This document shows, in pieces, positions 1-8,117 of a stretch of DNA of 10,271 nt. The notes beneath the pieces were generated by a model. It was not told where the DNA came from, ran no database searches, and saw nothing but the letters and a program-made list of their open reading frames with translations. The DNA is from Pseudomonadota bacterium (GTDB lineage Bacteria; Pseudomonadota; Gammaproteobacteria; Enterobacterales; Enterobacteriaceae), in contig JAEYFY010000427.1 of NCBI GenBank assembly GCA_023454395.1, positions 1 to 10,271 on the forward strand. The letters run 5' to 3'. A program made the position numbers and the translations under genes. Each line of letters starts with the position of its first letter. Position 1 is the first letter of the stretch.

Positions 1-109
1 CGAAACGTTCCCATAATTCGATTGAGAAGATGAGATAAAACGCACGAGGCTGTTTAAATGCATTCAGGCTCGGTTTTTGTCCATCGTCAGGTGTGTTTGC
101 AGTTGACAC
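1..109 (-). CDS. dtpA: Di/tripeptide permease DtpA, N-terminal fragment (cut by window edge)
   Basis: Reading the minus strand from a GTG at 109-107 gives 36 codons open to the window edge. The peptide begins (M)[17 protein letters not shown] and continues [18 protein letters not shown]. The second stretch is the hallmark start of POT/PTR proton-coupled oligopeptide transporters: it leads into TM1 and carries the conserved E-x-x-E-R-F motif (here ELWERF) used in proton coupling. As I recall it, E. coli DtpA (TppB/YdgR) begins almost identically, including the MSTAN start and LNAFKQP. The product is an inner-membrane symporter that imports di- and tripeptides with protons. GTG is chosen because it restores the family N-terminus and has AGAGG at 120-116 upstream; there is no in-frame ATG in the fragment. 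The gene is divergent from mdtABC. Only about 7% of a roughly 500-residue protein is visible, so DtpB or another close paralogue remains possible, though the N-terminus fits DtpA best. Confidence 0.9.
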   Translation of the reverse strand, partial: MSTANTPDDGQKPSLNAFKQPRAFYLIFSIELWERF

Positions 110-115
110 TAAAAA

Positions 116-120
116 CCTCT
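116..120 (-). promoter_or_regulatory. Ribosome binding site of dtpA
   Basis: On the minus strand AGAGG (120-116) lies 6 bases upstream of the GTG at 109-107. This purine-rich Shine-Dalgarno match supports the GTG start, which is needed because the fragment contains no in-frame ATG. Confidence 0.6.
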
Positions 121-134
121 AATTATTTTATTAC

Positions 135-150
135 GCCTTTATATTTAGGC
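135..150. repeat. Short inverted repeat upstream of dtpA
   Basis: GCCT (135-138) and AGGC (147-150) are perfect inverted arms around an 8-base AT-only centre. The repeat ends 26 bases upstream of the dtpA start codon. It could be a small hairpin in the dtpA leader or an operator half-site pair. Four base pairs is too short to claim function from sequence alone. Confidence 0.3.
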
Positions 151-151
151 T

Positions 152-167
152 AATTTTTACAAAAATT
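152..167. repeat. AT-only 7-bp palindrome upstream of dtpA
   Basis: AATTTTT (152-158) and AAAAATT (161-167) are perfect inverted arms around a 2-base centre. In AT-rich DNA such palindromes arise easily. The position, 43 to 58 bases upstream of the dtpA start, is also compatible with an operator. It has no GC-rich stem, so it is not a terminator candidate. Confidence 0.25.
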
Positions 168-299
168 TCGTTATTCAAGACAGAGTTAAAGCTCGGTGAA
201 TTTCATACTGGATTGTTATTCTTTGAAAAGAGTTCAACGCAGAGAAAAACAAGGTTGGCATTCTATCACTGGAAAGCATAATTATCTAAGAATTATAAC

Positions 300-347
300 T
301 AACTATTGCGTTTTATCATAGTTACAGGCATTTGTACAAAATAGTTA
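300..347. repeat. Three copies of ATAGTTA, one inverted, in the divergent spacer
   Basis: TAACTAT at 300-306 is the reverse complement of ATAGTTA, which occurs at 318-324 and 341-347. The first two form an inverted repeat with an 11-base loop, and the third is a direct copy 23 bases further on. The cluster lies beside a minus-strand TATAAT (297-292), so it could be a regulator array for dtpA. No known binding consensus is recognised, and chance is possible in sequence this AT-rich. Confidence 0.3.
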
Positions 348-397
348 TGCGATTAAAAAAACATCAAACAAAATAACTCACTGATAATCAATAATTT

Positions 398-415
398 ATT
401 TTCTACTTAATTATC
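398..415 (+). promoter_or_regulatory. Possible distal BaeR-box-like site (weak)
   Basis: This 18-base stretch matches the published E. coli BaeR box (TTTTTCTCCATDATTGGC) at 13 of 18 positions, including TTTTCT at 399-404, but the CTCCAT core is degraded to CTACTT. It lies about 270 bases upstream of mdtA and about 290 bases from dtpA. The consensus is T-rich, so matches of this quality may occur by chance here. Confidence 0.2.
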
Positions 416-559
416 GCCATATAAACAATTAAGCTATGCTACTGCTTATCTCTATTTTGCTAAATTAGCACTTATTGAATAACAGCGATAAAAAAATACC
501 AGTAGCAATTTGTTTTAACTGATTAAAATAACGCCAACAAAACACATTCCTTGACTTAA

Positions 560-584
560 TTTCCATATTTCCTCCATTTTTAAC
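560..584 (+). promoter_or_regulatory. Candidate BaeR binding site of the mdtABC-baeSR promoter
   Basis: Positions 567-584 match the E. coli BaeR box (TTTTTCTCCATDATTGGC) at 13 of 18 bases and keep the CTCCAT core (572-577) intact. Overlapping it is an imperfect 11-bp direct repeat, 560-570 and 571-581, identical at 8 of 11 positions; each copy contains the TCCAT core (562-566 and 573-577). Direct repeats one helical turn apart are the usual target of OmpR/PhoB-family regulators such as BaeR. The repeat centre is about 40 bases upstream of the start site predicted from the -10-like TAGAAT, which is the class II activator position. The assignment to BaeR is inference supported by baeR being encoded in the same operon. 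Confidence 0.5.
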
Positions 585-598
585 CGTGAAGAAACAGG

Positions 599-604
599 TA
601 GAAT
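599..604 (+). promoter_or_regulatory. Candidate -10 element for the mdtA promoter
   Basis: TAGAAT matches the sigma-70 -10 consensus at 5 of 6 positions. The -35 region at the right distance (about 576-582) is a T-run with no TTGACA resemblance and lies inside the candidate BaeR site. That arrangement fits a promoter dependent on an activator. Transcription would start near 611, giving a leader of about 60 bases before mdtA. Confidence 0.4.
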
Positions 605-670
605 GTCACCATTCCAGATTTTCATTTCAGTATTTCTGATTAGCTAGTTGCCAGTGGGATCACAAAAGTA

Positions 671-1906
671 ATGAATAAAAACAAAAATGCTAAAAAAAGA
701 GTTTCTCTTATTATTGCTTTAATTGTCGTAATCGCAGGAGGTTACGCTTATTGGCAATTTAATACAGCAAAAACAGTGTCGCCTGAAAATAAAGAAACTC
801 AAGCAACAAGCTCACAAAGCCGAGGTACAGCTGCATTTCGTCGCCCTCCTTTACCTCCTGTTCAAGTTGCAACATCAACACAAGAAGATGTGCCTCAATT
901 TTTATCTGCTTTAGGTACGGTAAAAGCCACTAACAGTGTAACCGTCACTAGCCGTGTTGAAGGTCAATTAATGGCATTACATTTCACCGAAGGACAACAC
1001 GTTCAAAAAGGTGATTTATTAGCTGAAATTGACTCTCGCCCATTTGAAGTTCAATTAGCTCAAGCCAAAGGGCAACTTGCAAAAGATCAGGCTACATTAG
1101 CTAATGCACGTCTTGATTTAGCGCGTTATCAGAAATTAGCAAAAACCCATTTAGTCTCACAACAAGAGTTAGATAATCAACAAGCTTTAGTTAAACAGTC
1201 TGAAGCCAGTATTCGTATTGATGAAGCCACTATCAGTAATGCACAACTGCAACTCACTTACAGCAAAATCACGGCACCGATTACTGGGCAAGTGGGTTTA
1301 AAACAAGTTGATGTGGGTAATTATATTTCTGGTGGTTCATCTACGCCTATCGTCGTTATCAATCAAATGGACCCGGTTGATGTGCTTTTTACATTGCCAG
1401 AACAAGATCTCGCGAATGTTATTCAAGCACGTAAAAATAATGCTGATTTACCCGTCACCGCATTAGATAGAAATAATCAATTTGAATTAGCTAAAGGAAA
1501 ATTATTTAGTGTTGATAACCAAATTGATGCAACAACGGGCACGATTAAATTAAAAGCACGCTTCCCTCAACAAGAGACGACACTGTTCCCTAATCAGTTT
1601 GTAAATGTCCGTCTTTATGTCACCACATTAGAAAAAGCCGTTGTTATTCCTAATGCAGCTTTACAAATGGGCAATGAAGGTCACTTCGTTTGGGTTGTAG
1701 ACAGTGAAAATAAAGTGAATAAATTACGTGTTGAAGTTGCCTTACAAAATGCGGAAAAAGTGGTAATAGCCTCTGGTTTATCAGCAGATCAGCGTGTTGT
1801 AACCGACGGTGTGGATAGATTAACGCAGGGTGCAAAAGTCGATATCGTGACACCAACGGCACCAAAGACAAAAGAAAATAACCGTGTTGTTGCGGAGAAA
1901 GCGTAA
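671..1906 (+). CDS. mdtA: Multidrug efflux RND periplasmic adaptor MdtA
   Basis: The 411-residue product is a membrane-fusion (HlyD/AcrA-type) adaptor that links the MdtBC pump to an outer-membrane channel, in E. coli TolC. After a lysine-rich start, residues 11-29 form one hydrophobic segment. No lipobox cysteine follows it, so the protein is probably anchored by an uncleaved helix rather than by lipid as in AcrA. A low-complexity linker follows, with a proline-rich patch at 59-63. Residues about 96-121 and 199-218 are the two halves of the lipoyl domain, and 122-198 form the alpha-helical hairpin rich in Q, A and L. The beta-barrel and membrane-proximal domains follow, including conserved GTIKLKARF (290-298) and [11 protein letters not shown] (305-315). 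Length is close to the 415 residues of E. coli MdtA, and [19 protein letters not shown] and [14 protein letters not shown] match that protein as I recall it. The only ribosome-site candidate is GTGGGA at 654-659, 11 bases from the ATG, which is weak and distant. The stop codon shares one base with the mdtB start. Confidence 0.96.
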   Translation: MNKNKNAKKRVSLIIALIVVIAGGYAYWQFNTAKTVSPENKETQATSSQSRGTAAFRRPPLPPVQVATSTQEDVPQFLSALGTVKATNSVTVTSRVEGQLMALHFTEGQHVQKGDLLAEIDSRPFEVQLAQAKGQLAKDQATLANARLDLARYQKLAKTHLVSQQELDNQQALVKQSEASIRIDEATISNAQLQLTYSKITAPITGQVGLKQVDVGNYISGGSSTPIVVINQMDPVDVLFTLPEQDLANVIQARKNNADLPVTALDRNNQFELAKGKLFSVDNQIDATTGTIKLKARFPQQETTLFPNQFVNVRLYVTTLEKAVVIPNAALQMGNEGHFVWVVDSENKVNKLRVEVALQNAEKVVIASGLSADQRVVTDGVDRLTQGAKVDIVTPTAPKTKENNRVVAEKA

Positions 1907-4900
1907 TGACTGAAAAAACACACGGTACAGGTGGGGGACCTTCTCGCTTATTTATTCTGCGCCCTGTTGCAACAACTTTATTTATGGTTGCCATACTCCT
2001 CGCAGGGATTGTCGGCTATCGCATGCTTCCCGTCTCTGCATTGCCTGAAGTTGATTATCCCACTATTCAGGTCGTTACTCTCTATCCCGGAGCAAGCCCT
2101 GATGTAATGACATCAGCAGTTACTGCGCCATTAGAGCGCCAATTTGGACAGATGTCTGGATTAAAACAGATGTCGTCACAAAGCTCTGGCGGTGCATCGG
2201 TGATCACACTGATGTTCCAATTAACATTACCCTTAGATGTTGCAGAGCAAGAAGTACAAGCTGCAATAAATGCGGCTACTAATCTGCTCCCCTCTGATTT
2301 ACCTTATCCACCGATTTACAGCAAAGTAAATCCGGCTGATCCGCCTATTTTAACCTTGGCGGTTACTAGCTCCACATTACCGATGACACAGCTGCAAGAT
2401 ATGGTTGAAACCCGTATCTCGCAAAAAATTTCACAAGTTAATGGCGTAGGTTTGGTGGCATTAGCAGGTGGTCAGCGCCCTGCTGTCAGAGTCAAACTCA
2501 ATGCACAAGCCGCAGCATCTTACGGTTTAGATAGTGAAAAAATTCGTGTAGCAATCAATAATGCGAACGTTAATTCCGCGAAAGGGAGCCTTGATGGGCC
2601 AACTCGCTCTGTGACGTTATCTGCAAATGATCAGATGAAATCATTAGAAGATTACCGTCAATTAATCGTTACTTATAAAAATGACGCGCCTATTCGTTTA
2701 TCTGATATCGCAACTATTGAACAAGCGCCTGAAAATAATCAATTAGGTGCATGGGCAAATAATGAACAAGCAATTATTATCAATGTTCAACGACAACCCG
2801 GTGTTAATGTTATTGATACCACCGATAATATTCGTAATTTATTACCTGATTTAGTCTCTAATTTACCAAAATCCGTTAATGTTGAGATCTTAACCGACAG
2901 AACCACCACGATCCGCGCTTCAGTTAAAGATGTGCAGTTTGAACTTGGTTTGGCTATCGCCCTTGTGGTAATGGTCATTTATCTCTTTTTACGCAATGGT
3001 GTCGCAACCTTAATTCCAAGTATTGCCGTACCGCTTTCATTAGTGGGTACGTTTGCCGTGATGTATTTTTGTGGATTCTCTGTCAACAACCTCACGTTAA
3101 TGGCATTAACCATTGCAACAGGCTTTGTTGTCGATGATGCCATTGTCGTGATTGAAAATATTTCCCGTTATCTTGAACGTGGTGATAAACCGTTAACAGC
3201 CGCTTTAAAAGGTGCCGGTGAGATTGGTTTTACCATTATTTCACTCACATTCTCTCTGATTGCTGTGCTGATCCCGCTGTTATTTATGGGTGATATTGTG
3301 GGTCGCTTATTTAGAGAGTTTGCAATCACCCTTGCTGTTGCCATTCTTATCTCTGCGGTAGTTTCGCTCACATTAACGCCAATGATGTGCGCTCGATTGC
3401 TAAAACCTGAAAATGAAATCAAACACAACCGTTTTGAAATGGCGTGCGAGCGTTTCTTTGAAAGAATGATTGCTGTGTATGCAGTTTGGCTCAAACGTGT
3501 TTTAAACCATCAATGGATAACACTTGGCGTAGCTCTTAGCACATTAGTACTAACTGTATTGCTATATATGTTTATCCCTAAAGGCTTCTTCCCATTACAA
3601 GATAACGGGCTATTGCAAGGCACCATTGGATCCTCACAATCTATTTCTTATCAAGCAATGGTAGAAAAACAACAGCAAGTCGTTGATAAATTAATTGATG
3701 ATCCGGCTATTGATAATATTGCTAGTTTTGTGGGTATTGATGGAAGTAACGCAACCTTAAATACAGGTCGTTTGCAAATTACGTTGAAGCCTCTTGATCA
3801 AAGGGATTCCCGTATTGATGTGATTATTCCTCGTTTACAAGAGCGTATTGCTTCTATTTCAGGAATGACGCTCTATCTGCAACCAACTCAAGATTTAACG
3901 ATTGATACGCAAGTTTCTCGTACTCAATATCAATTTACGTTACAAGCAACATCATTAGATGAATTAGCTTATTGGGTGCCTAAGCTCTCTCAAGCACTAA
4001 AAGATAGCCCAGAATTAACGGATATCAGCAGTGATTGGCAAGATGGCGGCATGATGGCGTATATCAAAGTGGATAGAGACTCGGCAAGCCGTTTAGGTAT
4101 TTCAATGAGTGAGATAGATAACGCACTTTATAATGCTTTTGGCCAGCGTTTAATTTCAACTATCTATACTCAAGCCAATCAGTATCGCGTGGTATTAGAA
4201 CAAGATATTCGTAATGGTGATGGATTACAGGCACTTTCAGCCGTACATTTAACGGGTAAAGATGGGGCGATGGTACCTTTATTATCTATTGCATCCGTTG
4301 AGCAACGCTTAGCGCCACTTTCTATTAATCATCAAGAGCAATTTCCTTCAGCAACATTCTCATTTAATGTCGCTGAACAATCTTCTCTTGAAGAAGCGGT
4401 GAAAGCAGTGAAATTGGCTGAAGAGCAAATTTCTATGCCAAAAGATATTACCACCCAATTCCAAGGGGCGACGTTAGCATTTGAAAGTGCGCTTTCAAGT
4501 ACTTTGTGGCTGATTATTGCGGCAATTGTCGCAATGTATATTGTATTAGGTGTGCTGTATGAGAGTTTTATTCACCCTATTACCATTTTATCTACACTAC
4601 CAACAGCAGGTGTCGGTGCATTATTGGCTTTAATCGCCGCAGGCAATGAGCTTGATATTATTGCGATTATTGGGATCATCTTACTTATCGGGATCGTAAA
4701 GAAAAATGCGATTATGATGATAGACTTTGCTCTTGCCGCTGAGCGAGAACAAGGTTTAACGCCTTACGAGGCTATTTATCAAGCATGCTTATTACGTTTC
4801 CGCCCCATCTTAATGACCACAATGGCAGCGCTTTTAGGTGCTTTACCTTTAATGTTAAGTACTGGTGTTGGGGCAGAATTACGTCAGCCATTAGGGGTTT

Positions 4901-5037
4901 GTATGGTTGGTGGCTTAATTATGAGCCAAATTTTAACCCTATTTACAACACCCGTAATTTATCTGTTATTTGATAAATTATCGCTCTATATCAACCGTAA
5001 TAAACACGTTGAGAATAATAACGGGGCTGTATCATGA
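1906..5037 (+). CDS. mdtB: Multidrug efflux RND transporter subunit MdtB
   Basis: This is a full-length RND pump subunit of 1043 residues (E. coli MdtB has about 1040) in the inner membrane, exporting drugs and bile salts by proton antiport. It has the expected two-fold layout: TM1 at about 16-38, a periplasmic porter loop starting near 39 with [18 protein letters not shown] (62-79), TM2-TM6 between about 345 and 497, TM7 near 536-557, a second periplasmic loop, and TM8-TM12 from about 866. The proton-relay residues are present: D410-D411 in TM4 ([14 protein letters not shown]) and K933-N934 in TM10 (VKKNAIMM). In E. coli two MdtB and one MdtC form the working heterotrimer. The start ATG overlaps the mdtA stop as TAATG, with GGAG at 1894-1897 eight bases upstream, indicating coupled translation. 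It is distinguished from mdtC by order in the operon and by its longer N-terminus before TM1. Nothing looks truncated. Confidence 0.96.
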   Translation: MTEKTHGTGGGPSRLFILRPVATTLFMVAILLAGIVGYRMLPVSALPEVDYPTIQVVTLYPGASPDVMTSAVTAPLERQFGQMSGLKQMSSQSSGGASVITLMFQLTLPLDVAEQEVQAAINAATNLLPSDLPYPPIYSKVNPADPPILTLAVTSSTLPMTQLQDMVETRISQKISQVNGVGLVALAGGQRPAVRVKLNAQAAASYGLDSEKIRVAINNANVNSAKGSLDGPTRSVTLSANDQMKSLEDYRQLIVTYKNDAPIRLSDIATIEQAPENNQLGAWANNEQAIIINVQRQPGVNVIDTTDNIRNLLPDLVSNLPKSVNVEILTDRTTTIRASVKDVQFELGLAIALVVMVIYLFLRNGVATLIPSIAVPLSLVGTFAVMYFCGFSVNNLTLMALTIATGFVVDDAIVVIENISRYLERGDKPLTAALKGAGEIGFTIISLTFSLIAVLIPLLFMGDIVGRLFREFAITLAVAILISAVVSLTLTPMMCARLLKPENEIKHNRFEMACERFFERMIAVYAVWLKRVLNHQWITLGVALSTLVLTVLLYMFIPKGFFPLQDNGLLQGTIGSSQSISYQAMVEKQQQVVDKLIDDPAIDNIASFVGIDGSNATLNTGRLQITLKPLDQRDSRIDVIIPRLQERIASISGMTLYLQPTQDLTIDTQVSRTQYQFTLQATSLDELAYWVPKLSQALKDSPELTDISSDWQDGGMMAYIKVDRDSASRLGISMSEIDNALYNAFGQRLISTIYTQANQYRVVLEQDIRNGDGLQALSAVHLTGKDGAMVPLLSIASVEQRLAPLSINHQEQFPSATFSFNVAEQSSLEEAVKAVKLAEEQISMPKDITTQFQGATLAFESALSSTLWLIIAAIVAMYIVLGVLYESFIHPITILSTLPTAGVGALLALIAAGNELDIIAIIGIILLIGIVKKNAIMMIDFALAAEREQGLTPYEAIYQACLLRFRPILMTTMAALLGALPLMLSTGVGAELRQPLGVCMVGGLIMSQILTLFTTPVIYLLFDKLSLYINRNKHVENNNGAVS

Positions 5038-8000
5038 AGTTCTTCGCCCTCTTTATTCAACGACCAGTAGCAACCACATTGCTCAGTTTAGCGATTTCAC
5101 TTTGCGGTGTATTAGGCTTTATGTTACTTCCGGTGGCACCTTTGCCACAGGTGGATTACCCCGTTATTAATATCTCTGCCTCTTTACCTGGGGCATCTCC
5201 TGAAACCATGGCATCCTCTGTGGCAACACCGCTTGAGCGCTCTTTAGGGCGTATCGCGGGCATTGATGAAATGACATCAAGCAGTTCGCTAGGGAGTACC
5301 AATATCACACTGGTATTTGATTTAAACAAAGATATCAATACCGCAGCTCGTGATGTACAAGCGGCATTAAATGCTTCACAAAGCTTATTACCATCAGGTA
5401 TGCCAAGCCGTCCGCGTTATTATAAATCAAATCCTTCTGATGCACCGATTATGATCTTAACGCTCACCTCTGATACCCAAAATACAGGAGAGCTTTACGA
5501 TCTCGCCTCAACTCGCTTGGCACAAAAAATCTCGCAGATTGAGGGTGTCAGTGAAGTTTCTGTAGGTGGAGGATCATTGCCTGCGATACGTGTTGCTCTC
5601 AATCCTGATGCGTTATTTAACCAAAATGTCAGCCTTGACGATGTCAGAAAAGCGATTAGCCAAGCAAATGTGCGCCGACCTCAAGGCTTCGTAAATAATG
5701 ACGAGGGGCGCTGGCAAATCCAAACTAACGATGAGCTGAGTAAAGCCGCTGAATATCGCCCAATTATTGTGCATTACAATCAAGATGCTGTTGTGCGTCT
5801 AAGTGATGTGGCACAAGTCACTGATTCCGTACAAAACTCACGAGCCGCAGGAATGAGTGGCGGAGAGCCTGCTATCTTACTGGTTATTCGTCGTGAAGCG
5901 GGTGCCAATATCATTGAAACCGTCAATCGCATTCGTGAAGAGCTTCCAGAATTACGAGAGCTTATTCCTGCCAGCGTTGATTTAAAAGTTGCACAAGATA
6001 GAACCCCTACTATTCGCGCATCCCTAGCAGAAGTTGAACGTGCGTTAGCCATTGCGGTGGCGTTAGTCATTTTAGTCGTGTTCTTATTTTTACGCTCAGG
6101 TCGCGCCACGCTGATCCCAGCAATTGCTGTACCCGTTTCATTAATTGGTACTTTTTCAGCCATGTATCTCTGTGGCTTTAGTTTAAACAACCTTTCATTA
6201 ATGGCATTAACCGTGGCTACGGGCTTTGTGGTTGATGATGCGATTGTGGTGCTTGAAAATATCTCTCGCCATATTGAGAATGGTTTAAAACCTAAAGATG
6301 CCGCATTGAAAGGGGTTGGTGAGGTTGGTTTTACTGTTCTTTCGATGAGCCTTTCTCTTGTTGCTGTTTTTATTCCATTACTGTTAATGGATGGTCTTGT
6401 TGGGCGATTATTTAAAGAATTTGCGATCACCTTAACAACCGCTATCGCCATCTCACTATTTGTTTCTCTAACGCTAACCCCAATGATGTGCGCGCATTTA
6501 TTAAAAGGGATAAAACCGAAAGCACAGTCGCATTTACGGGGATTTGGTAAGTTACTTTTTCGCGCCCAGCAAGGTTACAGCGTCACATTACAAGCCGCCT
6601 TACGCCATAAACGCTGGGTTATGGCGATTTTTCTCGCCACATTGGGCTTAAATATTTATTTATATATCAGCACACCAAAAACCTTTTTCCCCGATCAAGA
6701 TACGGGTCGTTTAATGGGATTTGTGCGTGCTGACCAAAGTATTTCATTCCAATCGATGAAAGAAAAAATGACCCGCTTTATGCAAGAAATTAATGCCGAT
6801 AAAGACGTTGATAGCGTAACGGGTTTTACTGGCGGAGGACGCATTAACAGTGGATTTATGTTTATTTCCCTTAATCCACTGTCAGAACGTACCGATAGCG
6901 CCAATAAAGTGATTGACCGTTTACGAGCCAAACTCGCTAATGAGCCGGGAGCGAATCTCTTTTTAATGCCAGTGCAAGATGTTAGAGCGGGTGGGCGCCA
7001 AGCGAATGCTAGTTATCAATTTACATTATTAGCAGATGATTTAAGCGAGTTGCGTAAATGGGAGCCTATTGTTCGTAAAGCGTTAGGCGAATTACCTCAG
7101 CTTGTAGACGTTAACTCTGATAAAGAAGATAAAGGCGCTGAAATGGCACTGACTTACGATCGCGATACGATGTCGCAATTAGGTATTAATGTCAGTGATG
7201 CCAATAATCTGCTGAACAATGCTTTTGGTCAACGACAGATCTCCACCATTTATGCGCCACTAAATCAGTATAAAGTGGTGATGGAAGTCTCTGAACAATA
7301 TACCCAAGATGTCTCTGCGTTAGATAAAATGTATGTGGTCAATTCACAAGGTGAACGTATTCCATTATCCGCATTTGCAAGTTGGTATCCTGCTAATGCG
7401 CCATTAAGTGTGAATCACCAAGGATTATCTGCATCTTCAACAATTGCCTTTAATATTCCCGAAGGCTATACATTAGCTGATGCCATTGATTCTATTGAAC
7501 GCACAATGACAGAGTTAGGTGTACCTAATACCGTCAGAGGCACCTTTGCAGGAACCGCGCAGATTTTCCAAGAAACCATAAAATCACAGCTTATTCTTAT
7601 CTTAGCGGCGATTGTAACGGTCTATTTGGTATTAGGTGTGCTGTATGAAAGCTATATTCATCCGCTGACCATTTTATCTACCCTGCCATCTGCGGGCGTA
7701 GGTGCGTTGTTAGCATTACAGCTTTTTAATACACCTTTTAGTCTGATTGCACTTATTGGCATTATGTTGCTTATTGGTATTGTGAAGAAAAACGCCATTA
7801 TTATGGTGGATTTTGCAATTACCGCACAGCGCGAAGGCAAGTTATCAGCTAAAGATGCCATTATTCAAGCCAGCTTATTGCGTTTTCGTCCTATTATTAT
7901 GACAACACTCGCGGCTTTATTTGGCGCGTTGCCTTTAATGTTAGGTAGCGGAGATGGGGCCGAGTTAAGACAACCTTTAGGGATAACAATTGTAGGTGGT

Positions 8001-8117
8001 TTATTAATGAGCCAACTACTGACCCTTTATACAACCCCGGTTATTTATCTATTTTTTGATGGATTGCGTGAACGTTGGCAACAACGACGTATCAGCAAAA
8101 AAGAGGCAAATGCATGA
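5034..8117 (+). CDS. mdtC: Multidrug efflux RND transporter subunit MdtC
   Basis: The second RND subunit, 1027 residues, is close to E. coli MdtC (about 1025) and is a tandem paralogue of the preceding gene. It starts [20 protein letters not shown], so TM1 (about 11-33) comes almost at once, as is typical of Mdt[19 protein letters not shown] lies at 53-70 of the first porter loop. The TM4 proton-relay pair D401-D402 ([14 protein letters not shown]) and the TM10 pair K919-N920 (VKKNAIIM) are intact. MdtC is the one-copy partner in the E. coli MdtB2C heterotrimer; work there assigned proton translocation mainly to MdtB and substrate binding mainly to MdtC. The ATG overlaps the mdtB stop (ATGA, 5034-5037), with GGGG at 5023-5026 seven bases upstream. 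Its own stop overlaps the baeS start in the same ATGA way, so no mdtD lies between. Confidence 0.96.
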   Translation: MKFFALFIQRPVATTLLSLAISLCGVLGFMLLPVAPLPQVDYPVINISASLPGASPETMASSVATPLERSLGRIAGIDEMTSSSSLGSTNITLVFDLNKDINTAARDVQAALNASQSLLPSGMPSRPRYYKSNPSDAPIMILTLTSDTQNTGELYDLASTRLAQKISQIEGVSEVSVGGGSLPAIRVALNPDALFNQNVSLDDVRKAISQANVRRPQGFVNNDEGRWQIQTNDELSKAAEYRPIIVHYNQDAVVRLSDVAQVTDSVQNSRAAGMSGGEPAILLVIRREAGANIIETVNRIREELPELRELIPASVDLKVAQDRTPTIRASLAEVERALAIAVALVILVVFLFLRSGRATLIPAIAVPVSLIGTFSAMYLCGFSLNNLSLMALTVATGFVVDDAIVVLENISRHIENGLKPKDAALKGVGEVGFTVLSMSLSLVAVFIPLLLMDGLVGRLFKEFAITLTTAIAISLFVSLTLTPMMCAHLLKGIKPKAQSHLRGFGKLLFRAQQGYSVTLQAALRHKRWVMAIFLATLGLNIYLYISTPKTFFPDQDTGRLMGFVRADQSISFQSMKEKMTRFMQEINADKDVDSVTGFTGGGRINSGFMFISLNPLSERTDSANKVIDRLRAKLANEPGANLFLMPVQDVRAGGRQANASYQFTLLADDLSELRKWEPIVRKALGELPQLVDVNSDKEDKGAEMALTYDRDTMSQLGINVSDANNLLNNAFGQRQISTIYAPLNQYKVVMEVSEQYTQDVSALDKMYVVNSQGERIPLSAFASWYPANAPLSVNHQGLSASSTIAFNIPEGYTLADAIDSIERTMTELGVPNTVRGTFAGTAQIFQETIKSQLILILAAIVTVYLVLGVLYESYIHPLTILSTLPSAGVGALLALQLFNTPFSLIALIGIMLLIGIVKKNAIIMVDFAITAQREGKLSAKDAIIQASLLRFRPIIMTTLAALFGALPLMLGSGDGAELRQPLGITIVGGLLMSQLLTLYTTPVIYLFFDGLRERWQQRRISKKEANA
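8101..8106 (+). promoter_or_regulatory. Ribosome binding site that decides the baeS start
   Basis: AAGAGG lies inside the last codons of mdtC, 7 bases before the ATG at 8114. It favours 8114 over the in-frame ATG at 8075, which would add 13 polar residues ([13 protein letters not shown]) before the conserved start and has no comparable site upstream. Confidence 0.7.

Larger units (their letters stand above)
110..670. other. Divergent dtpA-mdtA intergenic region, AT-rich, no gene seen
   Basis: This is 561 bases between two divergently transcribed starts. All reading frames are short: the longest ATG frames I found on the + strand are 9 to 14 codons (346-375, 436-468, 603-647), and none resembles a protein. 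I see no tRNA, rRNA, transposon end or GC-rich hairpin followed by a T-run. The half near mdtA (551-670) carries the candidate BaeR-controlled promoter. The half near dtpA carries two small palindromes (135-150 and 152-167). Between them, 292-347 has several copies of ATAGTTA or its complement. I could not identify a convincing sigma-70 promoter for dtpA. A minus-strand TATAAT exists at 297-292 but lacks a recognisable -35 element. The region is long for a divergent spacer, so an unrecognised small RNA or extended leader cannot be excluded. Confidence 0.7.

Noticed and set aside
74..91. BaeR-box-like match (12 of 18) on the + strand
   Set aside because: It lies inside the dtpA coding sequence, loses the 3' part of the consensus, and is far from any plausible start site. 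Coding constraint on conserved residues explains the sequence.
152..167. AT palindrome as a terminator
   Set aside because: The stem contains only A-T pairs, there is no GC-rich stem, and both flanking genes point away from it, so no transcript is expected to end here.
551..556. TTGACT as a -35 element for mdtA
   Set aside because: No -10-like hexamer occurs 16 to 18 bases downstream; positions 573-580 read CATT-type sequence. The activator-dependent arrangement with TAGAAT at 599 fits better.
1650..1994. 114-codon reading frame antisense to the mdtA-mdtB junction
   Set aside because: It spans the opposite strand of two well-supported conserved genes, has no ribosome site or family resemblance, and is a chance frame.
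5780..6451. 223-codon reading frame antisense to mdtC
   Set aside because: The predicted protein is low in complexity, rich in S, T, A, N and R with no recognisable domain, and lies wholly opposite a conserved RND gene. It is a by-product of that gene's codon use.
8075..8113. Longer BaeS start adding 13 residues
   Set aside because: It has no ribosome site, would overlap mdtC by 43 bases, and adds polar residues before a start that already fits the family. AAGAGG and the ATGA overlap support 8114.
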